Of a DNA stretch of 22,441 bases, positions 10,576-20,475 are shown piece by piece. The notes beneath the pieces are model-generated. The model was given only the letters and a program-made list of their open reading frames with translations, was not told the DNA's origin and ran no database searches. Position 1 is the stretch's first letter; each line of letters opens with the position of its first letter. The stretch is taken from positions 219,905-242,345 of the forward strand of contig NW_003546347.1 in NCBI RefSeq assembly GCF_000090795.2, written 5' to 3'. Position numbers and translations under genes: made by a program. Source of the DNA: Amphimedon queenslandica (Eukaryota; Porifera; Demospongiae; Haplosclerida; Niphatidae).

Positions 10576-12168
10576 CTACTGCATCATTGTGACATATACC
10601 TTTTCCTTCAAACATGGGGCAGATTTAATAAATAGACCCTTCTTGTACTTGCTGTTACGATGTGCGAACCCTTCAACAATACTGCAATCTCTAACATAGT
10701 GTATGATAAAGAGAGTATCAACACCCCAATATTTGAGTCTTTGAAATCTTTCATCACCTCTCAGAACATCCATTAAATCAATCATACCGCTCTTTTTCAT
10801 AATCGTTACATTCTGATGTTTTAAAGGATGGGTACCTTTATGGGACAAGTGATATTGATCACACCTGTCACAAAAGAAAATGAAAATAATTACTAGCTAC
10901 TTACTAATGCATGTAACTATCAATAATTTATTATCTCAAACAGCTTGTCATCCACATTACATCCCACACTTCCCCAGGGTGCTATCAATAGGTACATGTA
11001 CATGGATTATTGATAAATTCTTGAGAAATAATGGTATTTTTATTTATACCTTAATTGTTTCCTCTTACTATTATGTAGTGTTTCATTTAATGCCAAATCA
11101 TAAACGAACATGCTCCATCCAGCTGGCTTAACACGTGGAAGAGTAATTAGCTTTCTTCAATCATTCAGAGCTTTCAAAAAGATGTCATATACTTCAAAAG
11201 TTGCTAAATTACGAGTCTTACCTTTAAAATAGGCACCATTATTGTCTTTTTCATCACCACCATCAGAGTCAACCACATCAGCATAACTAAGAGCAGGAAG
11301 ATCATAATGAGCAGGTTGAACATCAAAAACATCATCAGAGCAGATTTGGATCTATCACTAGTAACAAAAGAATCAAATGACGAAGCAGCATCACTTCTTG
11401 CAGGTAAAATATCACTGATTGTCAGCAGCATCTTCCATCGTGGCCTAATAACTGTGAAAACACGTGTTGAAAATTGTGCACGGAAAGCTTACTCCATATA
11501 CCTTAAACTCTAATTTGGGTCAGCCCAGTTTTACCCTGCAAATTCCTGAGCCTGAGTCTGGTTTTACCAACCCCCATTTTGATTCACCTTTATTAACAGG
11601 AGTGCTGCTCAAGAAAACACCATCATTACATGTAGTTAGACTATTTGTGGAGTTCTGGTCAATAACACTCTGTCTTCACTTTCCTCATTAAATGATACTG
11701 GACATAGAAAGTCAGGAGTATAAACTCCAGCGAGAAATTGCTCTTCTAAACTAACTACATCATCTTTACATGCTATTATCATACAAAAAATAAATGCTGC
11801 TACACCAATTAAACATGCATTACGTTATAAGTCAGTACACAAAACTAACCATAGGATACTACTCTGCCTGTGAAGAACTACTTCTTTACCTTCACTTGAC
11901 AATAGTCTCCAACTTCTAAGCATTCTTGCTCTAAAATTGCCCTCTTGTTCACCACCAATACCGTTTCGTCAGTATAAAAATTAATAAGATAAAACTCATC
12001 TAAATAGATACACCAAAAGGCAAGAGCGAAGCAACAGAGAGACTGTAGAGAAGCAAGGTGGAGAAACATGGGCGTAGGCAGACTAGGAAAGAAGGGCGGG
12101 CTAGGAGAAAATGGTAGATGCGTAAAGCACGCCGAAATTTTTGGCCACACCCCTTTTGCCGCCCACAT
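10576..12168 (-). CDS. unidentified spliced gene
   Basis: I do not recognise the product. A possible first exon (open from 12168) ends near 11888 with a hydrophobic stretch (EFYLINFYTDETVLVVNK) and LEVGDYCQVKVK beside a GTAAAG donor, which looks like the small beta-rich N-terminal domain of some invertebrate BEN-type proteins. Next are a stretch near 11680-11780 (DDVVSLEEQFLAGVYTPDFL) and one near 11510-11660 that switches frame. An acidic exon (DDVFDVQPAHYDLPALSYAD) ends at 11222 with a GTAAGA donor. The last exon, 10576-10864, begins after an ACAG acceptor with CDQYHLSHKG and runs 95 codons (GMIDLMDVLRGDERFQRL, YWGVDTLFIIHYVRD) to the stop. Frame changes in the middle suggest decay. The two 3'-most exons are the best supported. 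It may be related to, or the same gene as, the one at 5075-7747, with the MULE inserted between. Confidence 0.4.
11506..11582 (-). repeat. dispersed repeat, copy 2
   Basis: This is the reverse-complement partner of 5985-6062. On the minus strand it falls at the end of a coding-like stretch (VNKGESKWGLVKPDSGSG) that stops just after the repeat, so the repeat may have been captured into, or may have broken, that exon. Confidence 0.58.
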
Positions 12169-12255
12169 TATTGAGATTTCGCACTATCTAACAGGCATCA
12201 TGCATGCAATTATTATTGTTTTATAGTAATCAGGCAGAAGAAATTTTTCGTAATT

Positions 12256-12366
12256 ATGGTGGCTTTGAAAAAGCCAGTTAACAAAAAAATGAGGAAACTT
12301 GACTCAGAGGATGAGGGTTATGATGATCACTGGAGTTTTTGTGAGAGACAGCAAACTGGATGACTA
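12256..12366 (+). CDS. small ORF, possible first exon
   Basis: Thirty-six codons from ATG with a good context (AATTATGGTGG), encoding a basic start (VALKKPVNKKMRKL), then an acidic and aromatic stretch (DSEDEGYDDHWSF). The TGTGAGAGACAG region near the end holds a GTGAGA that could be a splice donor. It points away from the minus-strand gene starting at 12168, only about 90 bp off, so the gap could be a divergent promoter. It may be the first exon of the plus-strand transposase fragment at 13060-13465. Function unknown. Confidence 0.25.
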
Positions 12367-13000
12367 CCTCGTTTAAGCAGTCCCAGAGCTTGGAAGACTA
12401 ATCTCTTTCTCTATGTAAATAAATTGGTGCAAACAGCATGGAAGATTGACGTTTGCTTGCCATTTTAATAATTAACTTAGGCGTATAGTAATAATTAACT
12501 TGATATCATAATTCATAACTTGAATAAAATGGCTGCTGCTAGAGCTGTGGCTCTGTCAGCTTCTTCCTCACTCCTCAGGCTAAGTGACTCACAGACTGAC
12601 AGTATAGTTTCAGTGTCCAATTACACCTGTGGTAACGATAGTCTGACAGTCTTACACACAGTGACACACTCAGTCTTGCCCAACCACCTTGCCCATGCTT
12701 CTGCCATTGCTCACAGGTCAGCTCACAGAGTGAGGTTGGGCATTGCCCCTATATGCCTGACTCTGCCTATGCCTATGCGGAGAAACTAGTAGCAATGTAG
12801 AGGAGTTTTCTGCACATGCGCAAAGATTCAACATAGTGCGTAGGCAACACAGAGGGTACGCCCACCGCAAACAAAGAGTAGCTTTAAAGCTGCAACTTAG
12901 CTTTTTTTCGCCTTGTACTGCATATGACTCATGGTGACAAAATTTATGTCAAATGTCATACCTCCATCAATTCATTCTCTTCGTTATAGATTAATTCTGA
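12367..13000. other. no firm gene; C/T-rich repeat-like segment
   Basis: An open frame from AAAATGGCTGCT at 12529 to 12789 encodes a Ser/Ala/His-rich protein of low complexity with no recognisable domain. The DNA is built from CACAG/CTCACAG words and contains TGCCCAACC at about 12677 with its reverse complement GGTTGGGCA at about 12734. This fits a degenerate repeat better than a gene. A TAG-type splice acceptor at about 12990 may start the next plus-strand exon. Confidence 0.35.
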
Positions 13001-13059
13001 AGAATTAGTACCTACTGCGGAAGATAACAATGTTATAAGTGCCACTGAAAATGAAAACC

Positions 13060-13465
13060 CACTCCAGGTGAACCTGATTGCACATTTAGACTGGATACTC
13101 CTTGCAGGAGTACTTCGCACGTAGATGCTACCTGTAATTGCATTGTTGTCACAGAGACTACACAGTTGGTCAAATTTGTGGAACAATATTCAATTTGCCA
13201 GGAGAGCAATTGTCAAGGTAATTTGAAAGTAAACTTGATAAAACTTGCTGGGCTGCGGGGATCTGATTCACTGCTTTGCCGGTACTAAATGTGGAAGCTG
13301 CAATGTCAAATATTAAACGTCATCTCAGAGATAGAGATTGGTGATGCTGCTGTTTCTAAGATTTTAGAAGTTTCTACAATTTGTTCTGGAGCATCTTATG
13401 CCATATATAAGAAAGTGTTTCACCACATTCTTGGAATGCATACAGTCAGCAACAGTGTTTTTGAA
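13060..13465 (+). pseudogene. Mutator-like transposase domain fragment
   Basis: Two consecutive plus-strand stretches resemble the zinc-knuckle-containing 'Mutator-like transposase' domain (PF20700 type) of many invertebrate ORFs. The first holds VDATCNCIVVTETTQLVKFV and CQESNCQGNL, then KLAGLRGSDSLL. The second, after a TAA at 13286-13288, holds GDAAVSKILEVSTICSGASY and YKKVFHHILGMHTVSNSVF. Around the stop another frame reads TKCGSC, the second CxxC expected there, so two small indels probably caused the break. The catalytic part is missing downstream. A preceding exon (INSEELVPTAEDNN, about 12990-13060) may be part of it. Confidence 0.55.
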
Positions 13466-13499
13466 CAACCTGGGGGCTACGCCCCCATGTCATTTCTAA

Positions 13500-13960
13500 G
13501 ATAATTTTCACCCGAATGCGATGTTTGTATTTGTATGTGCACACTTACATTTCTTCTATACACGTTGTATTGGAGAAATAACAACCTAAGCAACAATCCG
13601 CCCACGAACACACGTCAAGTGAGTGTGGTCAAAAAAAAACAAAATGGCGAGTCTGAACTGTATTTGGGACAATTTATCAGGACAACTTCTAGCAGCAAAA
13701 TAACGAATTAGAGGTGACAACAGTCACACTAGAAGGAGCTAATACCAACTAATGGTAGCTGTGAAATGCAAGAGGTAAAATTATAATTAAATATTATGCT
13801 TTGTCACCATGCATAATAATAGCAGGAACACTGGAATATAAGCTAAGGAATATATTACATATTGAAGGAATTATAATCTAGTGAAGTTCATAGTTGGGAC
13901 CACATGATCCACTAGTCAATCCATCACACATGCCTTAAATGGCAAACATGACTAGACCAT
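13500..13960. other. no gene recognised
   Basis: Mixed AT-rich sequence. AAAATGGCGAG at about 13640 is start-like but its frame soon closes. The remaining frames are short and without recognisable motifs. Confidence 0.4.
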
Positions 13961-13962
13961 AG

Positions 13963-14752
13963 ATATAGTCTCGGATATATAATTGATGAATAAATAGGTG
14001 TTACATACAGTATATAGCTGTTAATAATATTATTTGTGTAGTGGTTATTATTGTTGAGAATAATAAGTTCTATTATATCTAATAGCCTTTCTATTTGGCT
14101 ATTTACATTTTGCTGTCCCTGCCACCATCCCCTTCCTCTCCCTCCCCTTCCACTTCTTTGCCACAAGCCACCAAAATGCTGCCACCCTTGCCACCTTTCT
14201 CTTACAGCCCCTTCTGACCTGCCACTATCTCCTGATCCTTAGCTTCTTTCTCCTCCTCAGCCTCTTCCTCTCCCTGGTCTCCCTCCACAGCCACCTCTGT
14301 CATGGTCAGACCCATGCCCACCACCTCTACCAGGGCCTGCGCCATCAGCTCTGCCACCACCTCCTTGGGCCCACTTACCTCCACGTCCTCTCCCTGCCGC
14401 ACCCCGACCACGACCTCTACGGTCAGCTCCCAATCCCCTCCGCTCCCCATCAGGATGCTCATGACGCACTGGTGGTGGTATGGGAGGTGGTCATTTCCTC
14501 CTCGGTGTGAAGGTGGTGGTCTTACATATACTGCATTTGAAGATATAGGCTCAGAGGTCATGTCGTCCTGTCATATTAAAGATTTCTATATATAACTTTA
14601 CCTTCATTACTTTATGAATCATTCATATTTCATTACATCTGTATTGTCAACATTATTGTCAAGTAGAACCAGATTGTAGGCCTCATTTTCAACTCCTTTC
14701 ATAAATGACTTTAGTCTAGTACTACTACTACTATTGAAATCAGTCAATGCAG
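13963..14752 (-). CDS. Gly/Arg-rich coding-like region (RGG type)
   Basis: The protein family is not recognised. A first stretch at 14638-14752 (DFNSSSSTRLKSFMKGVENE, LVLLDNNVDNTD) ends near a GTAATG. After an ATGACAG acceptor near 14570, an open stretch starts MTSEPISSNAVYVRPPPSHR and moves, via a frame change near 14465, into a Gly/Arg-rich run (GADRRGRGRGAAGRGRGG, then GRGGGHGSDHDRGG) over about 14257-14469. Beyond two stops near 14250 and 14235 (one a TGA where CGA would fit) the same frame continues RSEGAVRERWQGWQHFGG and GRGGRGRGWWQG to about 14110. RGG tails usually bind RNA or G-rich nucleic acid. The DNA is strongly G-rich on this strand and could also be a low-complexity repeat that happens to read as RG. 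Confidence 0.35.
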
Positions 14753-14904
14753 CTGTATTAATTAAAAAATAAGGAGCAAAATCAGCCAATAACAATGAAA
14801 GTGTCTATCAATTAATGGTAAATTAATAATAATTAAATCTAACAAATCAAAACATGCCACACCATAATTGCAAATCTTTATAACTAAGCTACAAGAATTG
14901 TAAC

Positions 14905-16180
14905 ATGCAGTTTCAATACTTTTCGAAGATGGAAACTTCTGAGCAAAGGGTACCTAAGAAGCGAATAATACCCCAATGGATGTTAGAGTCTACAAACCAA
15001 CAAAATGCACACACTACAAGCACTACAACAGCATCGCCATACAAAAAGCAAAAGAGGAGTGACTCATTCTGGGGCCTTAAACAGCATTTACTACAACAAG
15101 ATGTTACCAACAGCAAAAAAATGGCGTACCAAGTAAAAGAAAAGGCAACACAAATGAAAAGAGTCTCTGGTAGGAAAAGTCTGGTAGAAAAAGTAAAAAG
15201 GATGAGACAGATGAGGGAATCTGCAAGATCCATTGAGAATGAATCTAAAGCTAGAAGAGACTCTTGCCTAAATGATGAAAGACTAAGATCTCAGGAAAGA
15301 TGTGCTAATGAGTCAGAGGCTCAAAGAGAAACACGTCTTACTGAACTAAGAGAGATCTCAGCAAAGGAGTCTCAATGAATTTGATTCGAAAGGAGAAGCA
15401 CGTCTTACTGACCTAAGTGAGAGATCTCACCAAAAGTGTCTCAATGAATCTGATTCTCAAAGAGTAGCACGTCTTACTGACCTAAGAGAAAGATCACAAG
15501 AACGACGTGCAATGAATTTGATTCGGAAAAGGAATCATGTCTCTTGACCATCCGTAAAACAGCTCAAGAAAGAGCCTCAAAATCTCAAGAACAAAGAGCT
15601 CAGCGAAATCATAGAATGTGGAAGTATCGTAGAGAATTGTTGGCTAATCAGCCAACTCCGGCTCCCTCACCAGAATATTTACGTCAGCAAGAGTTATTAT
15701 GAAAGGACCTTGAAAAATTTCAAACAGAAATAAGACTATTTCCGACCAGCATATGCTGTACTTGTCAACGTCTGTGTTACCCAAAAGGTGTATCAATGGT
15801 TGATGTGAGTAAAGTGCATGCTGTATTACAACAGCATTATCATGCGTGTATTAATGATACACAATTATTAGCCTTATTACCTTTTAAAGATGTCGATGAT
15901 AGTGTTTATGTTTGTACTAGATGTATGGCTTTTATCAAAAAAGGGAAAATCCCTCCATTTACAACAATAAATAATATGCATGTAGATAAAATACCACCTG
16001 AATTATCCGGTTTGAACAATATGGAACAAAGACTAATTTCAAGAGTACAAGCCTTTAAGAAGCTAATAGTGTTGCCCTTGGGTCAAAGAGCATTGGCTGG
16101 CCAGACCATTAATTTTCCAACAAATGTGTCTGAAGTACTTAATTTATGCCTAGGCCACTAAATAGTGATGTGATAGGTTA
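14905..16180 (+). pseudogene. Helitron protein, N-terminal part with DUF6570-like domain
   Basis: Starts at ATG 14905, or the in-frame ATG at 14929. Near the N-terminus (14956-14985) is KKRIIPQWML, close to the Ku80-binding motif of APLF/CYREN. A basic segment (YKKQKR) and a Lys/Arg/Glu-rich helical stretch follow, then 23-residue repeats (RLTDLRERSQ type). The frame slips by 2 nt at about 15345 and changes again at about 15510. A TGA at about 15700 interrupts KDLEKFQTE. From 15745 the cysteine domain reads ICCTCQRLCY, VYVCTRCM, then KGKIPPF, IPPELSGLNNMEQRLISRV and LPLGQRALAGQTINFPTNV, matching the DUF6570 region of Helitron proteins. A frame change near 16146 gives MPRPLNSDVIG, after which the Harbinger insertion begins. 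Confidence 0.8.
15262..15530 (+). repeat. 69-bp tandem coding repeats
   Basis: The block CACGTCTTACTGA recurs at 15332, 15399 and 15468, giving spacings of 67 and 69 bp. The unit is 69 bp (23 codons) encoding ARLTDLRERSQ...LNESDSQR-type helices. The first unit has lost 2 bp (AAGAGAGATC against AAGTGAGAGATC), which causes the frameshift in the Helitron reading frame. Flanking degenerate units extend to about 15262 and 15530. Confidence 0.8.
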
Positions 16181-16353
16181 CCTTTGATGCTGGCTAGACC
16201 AGGTCAGCCCCACTTGTAAAACCAATGTAAACAGAAACGAAAGTGTGCTGATCCGAGCTAGAATAGCCCTCAATCAGTATGTGAGCTGACACGGCTGGCC
16301 ATGGACTTTCATTGCAGTGTAAACGATAGCAGGCAAGGTGGACTAGAATATAG

Positions 16354-17207
16354 GTGGGGCAAAAGATGATGTGGTGGGGAAAGGAGGAGCATAAGCACAT
16401 GCTTAAGGTGGCGATGATATGGTGTGATGAGGAGTGTGATAAGTTACTGGAACTGTGGGTTGAGGAAGGCATTCAAGCACAACTGGAAGGATGTACCAGG
16501 AATAAGCACACCTATGAGAAAATATCAAAGTTTATGGAATAATCTGGCTGTAGTACAACAGCTATACAATGAAGGGAGAAGATAAAAAAATTAAAAAAAG
16601 ATTACAAGAAAGTTAAAGACAAAAACACACTAACGGGTACTGGTACAACTGTTTAGAAATTTTATGATGCTGTCAATGACATACTAGGGAACAAACCAGC
16701 GACACACCCACCTGTAGTGATTGATACGTCAGTGGAATCTGTTCAAAGTCAAGTAACACACATAATGAACAGAAGTGAGGACTTCGATAATTCATCTAGC
16801 TCTGGAGTTTTGGAAATGGAATATGATGGAGATGACTCGTCTTTTGTTGAAGCAGAATTCGGAACGACTATTGAACTGAGGGGAAAATAAATGAAGGGAA
16901 AGTGGAAATGAAGCCAAAAAGGAAGTGCGGAAAGGAAGACAAATATGAAAGAGCTATCTCTGTTTTTGAAAAGGTACTACTAGCTTAAAGCAAAGATGCT
17001 GATGGATGCTTCTTTGAACTTGAGGAAAAGAGACTAAAATTGGAGGAGTGCCGATTGGAAATTGGAGATCGTTGTCTAAAAGGAACAAGAAAGAGAGGCT
17101 CAAAGGAGAAGAAAGGAAAGAGAGTTCATCAGAATTTATTTGCTTTGTGTAGTCGTCATATGCCTCTCTATAATCACTTCAATGCACCATTCAATGACAA
17201 CAATTGA
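16354..17207 (+). pseudogene. Harbinger Myb/SANT-like DNA-binding protein
   Basis: In Harbinger elements this partner protein helps the nuclease enter the nucleus and bind the transposon ends. The N-terminal third has the trihelix pattern MIWCDEECDKLLELWVEEG, IQAQLEGCTRNKHTYEKIS, followed after a frame break near 16541 by KIKKLKKDYKKVKDKN and FYDAVNDILGNKPATHPP. An acidic middle (EMEYDGDDSSFVEAEFG) follows, and a basic C-terminal helix with KRVHQNLFALC ends at a TGA at 17205. In-frame stops (for example the TAG after GTGTTV at about 16654) and frame changes show it is dead. The first ATG used is only the one visible in frame. Confidence 0.75.
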
Positions 17208-17324
17208 ACTAAGTTTGTCAATTATTATTATTATTAATCATGCATTACTGATTTAACAATATTGTACATACATGTATAATAATCATACATTAATAATGAA
17301 CAATAATGCATCAAACATAGTTTG

Positions 17325-18628
17325 TTATGGCATATTTAAAAAATAATCTACTAGTGTGTTTCTGATTTCTTTTGCATTATCATTGAGTACAGTACGTGAT
17401 TGGGAGGTTGTTGGTTGATTAGAAGTATCCACACTTTGCATCCATGATTCAATAAAGTTTTCACCATGAACCTCACAAACATTGTGTAAAATACAACATG
17501 CAGTTACTACATACGGAACATCGTCAATCATCATATCATTACACTTATGCAATCTCCTCCATTGTGCCTTTAATCATTTTCTACTACAATTCTAGACTTT
17601 GATAGATAGTAATTGTACTTTCATTCACTATCATTCAATTCTGTATTGTAAGCAAATGGCTTCATTAGCCATGAACTTAATATATGCAGAATCCTCTGTC
17701 AAGAACGGTGGAACAACTTTATCGTCAATCTTGAGCTCATTACCAGTATGTATCTCTCTATTAATAGCTTTGTGGTAGAGCGATAAACTGACAAACACAT
17801 GTGCATCATGCACACTCCCAGGCCATCCAATGTTAATGTCCCAAAATACATAGTTGTGATCAACAACTGCTTGTAATATCATGGAGTATTATTCCTTTCT
17901 GTTGTAATTATGAGTGTGATTGATAGTAGGAGGCATGACAGGGATATGAAAGCCATCAATGGAGCCAAGACATTGAATCATTGCAAACTTTATGTTGAAT
18001 TCATTTACAACTGCTTTTACTTCATCTACAGATTGAGGAAAATGAATGTTGTGTGTATCAACAATTGCCCTACAAGTCTCATTAACTATTTTACACACTG
18101 TACCTCTTGCCACACCAAAAAAAGAGTCCAATACTTCTATACTCCCCACATGTTGCTAGACACTAAAGAGTTCTACCGAAACGTCTTTCTACAAATATGC
18201 ATTTCCTTATTGAGTATCTTGGTGCTGAATGTAGGGACGTAATTGATCACACCAGTGCTTTGAAGTTAATTTGGATAGCCGAAAGTTCTCCAACCAATCC
18301 TTGTTTTTGAAGGTAGACATTATAATATAATCCCACCAATGTTGTGATCTAGAAAAATTTAAATTCACAAAATTATATAATATTGCATTATACCTTTCAA
18401 CACACGATATACTACTGGGATGTGGCACAGTAGACGAAATGCTACACCAGAGAGAAAACAATACAATAAGGTTCTTCCTAGAGAGACAGTGCCTCTTTAA
18501 AACATGGTGCATTCTCATTGCCAGTATCTTTTTCTTCTTTTCCTTGCTATCTTGCACTATTAGAATAGTCGGAGTTGATCTAGTAGTGATAAAGTAGGGC
18601 AGAAGAAGAGAATACCATCTGCTGCCAT
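17325..18628 (-). pseudogene. Harbinger DDE nuclease (transposase)
   Basis: This is the catalytic transposase of the nested element. A possible start ATG lies at 18628 (AAAATGGCAGCAG), with another at 18557 in the main frame. A 45-nt GT-AG intron (18349-18393) precedes SQHWWDYIIMSTF and ENFRLSKLTSKHWCDQLRPY. Then come LATCGEYRSI, FFGVARGTVCKIVNETCRAI and GSIDGFHIP (first Asp, about 17950-17965), WPGSVHDAHVF (second Asp, about 17800-17830), and SRIVVEN (Glu, about 17575-17597), so the DDE residues remain readable. The C-terminal helix DVPYVVTACCILHNVCEVHG is at 17455-17535. Damage includes a TAG for the Trp before CLATCGEY, a TAA after YNRKE (about 17886), and a frameshift just after VVEN. Confidence 0.88.
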
Positions 18629-18756
18629 TTTAAAATAGCTCCACCTGTCTAGGCTGTCTTACTCCACCCACAGTCCCACAAAGTCAGGAGTAGTGTAAAC
18701 AAGAGCTATGACCTGCTTCCGGATTTCAAGGGCAAGTAGGCAAAGCTGCAACCGGT

Positions 18757-20475
18757 GTAAACATAGTATTAGTTAAGCCACAAGAGAGCACAAGCGCTAC
18801 AGTCTCTGTTCAATCTGGTGATCAAACAGCCAGTACTAGTAGTGGGCCGGACAGTGCTAGAGCTAGTACCAGTACAAACAGTGCTTGTGCTAACACGGTA
18901 CACTCAAGCACATCTAATAGTACTAGAGGAAGCCATTGGTTGTTGATGCACTCAGGTGGCTAAAAGATAATACTTTATATAGCGATGTGAATATTTATGA
19001 ATCTGTTATGACTGTTCTCACAGCAATAATGAACCTGAGCAAAGTACTAGCATTGAGCCTCCCAATTTGAATGTTTGGTAGTCAGAACAGATTATATACT
19101 ACCAAATTTAGAAGCCATTGACTTTATTAGAAATGGATCATATAATAATCATGTGCATCAGCTTCCTTGAGTAAGTGGCCAGCCAATTAATTTATATGAA
19201 GATAATAGTGCAGAAGAAATGGCATTTCCATGTCTATTCCACATGGAGTCAATTGTCTTCATACAGCAAGAGACCCACCAATAACATTTACTGATTATAA
19301 TCAATCACATTTACTTTATGCTGATAATTGCTGGTCTAGTAATATTCCATAATTACAATGGTCAGCAAATTTACTTGAAAAGATGAGATTAAGTGATTGT
19401 GTATCAATTGCAATGCGAATTAGATCATCATCATTAGGTAGCACAGGACATATCACTGTTGGTGAATTATTCAATTGAGATTTAACTGAAAACCCAGAGC
19501 TTTCACAAAATTTATATGCATTTATGCGAAATATATGTGGTTCCTCAGCTTACTGGAATAAAGCAAAGCTAGATTTGTTTTCCATGTTTAGAATGCTAGG
19601 CCCACCTACTTTCTTCATCACATTAAGTGTAGATGATATGAATTTGATTAATTTAATGTGTGTACTTGCAAAAATGTGATGGAAAGAATCTAAGTAATGA
19701 TGAAGTAAAAGAGCTGTCTACTTCAGAATGTAGAATGCTGCTAAGTAGCTACACAGTGACAGTAGCACATCATTTCTCTCATCGCTTTCAAACTTTTAAG
19801 AATCATATATTAAATGGTTGTAGTAAGCCTATAGGTGAAATAAAAGACTACTCTTGGAGAGTTGAGTTTGAACAAAGAGGCTTACCTCATATACATAGTC
19901 TATGGTGGGTAGAAGATGCATCAGATATTAAGACAGCGAAGGTAAATGGAAAGCTCCGGGTTTCATTGATAAATATGTTAGTTGTCACGTACCAAATGAT
20001 GGTGAAAATAATGATTTAAAAGATTTAGTATTGCAATTCCAAAAGCATAATCATACACAAAGAGGTAGAAAAAGGACGTAATCCTTTCCGCTTTGATTAC
20101 ACAAAAAGGCCAAGCGACACAACTCGTCTCAAAAAAAATGCTGACGTTTGAAACAAAGCTTGTGACATACTGAAACGTGAAGTACGTGCTGAGATGATAA
20201 ATCCATACAATCCTGACCTACTCAAAGTATTGAAGCTAACATGGATATTCAAGTAGTAGGACATGTCTACGGAGCAGCAAAGTATGTATGCCATTATATG
20301 TGTAAAGACGAGCCAGAACAGAATAAACAGATAGGAAGAAAGCTAGACGAATTGCCAGTAAATTTTAGCCAGAGACAAAAACTATTAAAAATTGGAAACA
20401 CTTTAATAAGTCACAGGATCCTCCGTGCTCAAGAGGCAATATTTTGTACTACTGGCTTACATTTAAGGCTCTAGT
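18757..20475 (+). pseudogene. Helitron protein, Helitron-like N and Rep domains
   Basis: Coding resumes with a Ser/Thr-rich linker, then (after a frame change near 18935) VVDALRWLKDNTLYSDVNI, NLYEDNSAEEMAFPCLF, SDCVSIAMRIRSSSLGSTGH, FMRNICGSSAYWNKAKLDLF and LGPPTFFITLSVDD, the normal order of the Helitron-like N domain. The HUH nuclease motif is RGLPHIHSLWW (about 19876-19908) within DYSWRVEFEQ. The tyrosine motif is YVCHYMCKDEPE (20283-20318), with both Tyr and the Lys kept. Stops and frame changes occur near 18962, 19170, 19350, 19478, 19680, 20017 and 20080-20240, so no long product is possible. Confidence 0.85.

Larger units (their letters stand above)
16178..18756. mobile_element. PIF/Harbinger element nested in the Helitron
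   Basis: Helitron coding sequence stops at NSDVIG (about 16175) and resumes at VNIVLVKPQ (from about 18757). Between them lie a trihelix Myb/SANT gene (plus) and a DDE nuclease gene (minus), the two-gene set of PIF/Harbinger transposons, arranged tail to tail. Exact ends are uncertain to about 20 bp. Both sides have a GGTT or TTA near the junction but I could not fix a TIR or the usual 3-bp target duplication. TGTAAAC occurs near both ends (16226, 16318, 18694, 18756). Confidence 0.8.

Noticed and set aside
12529..12789. Open frame of 87 codons from AAAATGGCTGCT (plus)
   Set aside because: Low-complexity Ser/Ala/His composition, no domain, and underlying DNA is repetitive; reported only within the gene-poor stretch.
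14600..14905. Helitron 5' terminus
   Set aside because: No TC start with a neighbouring A could be chosen over many equal candidates, so no end was called.
17910..18242. Plus-strand open frame of 110 codons inside the Harbinger
   Set aside because: Lies opposite the DDE nuclease core, whose motifs are on the minus strand.
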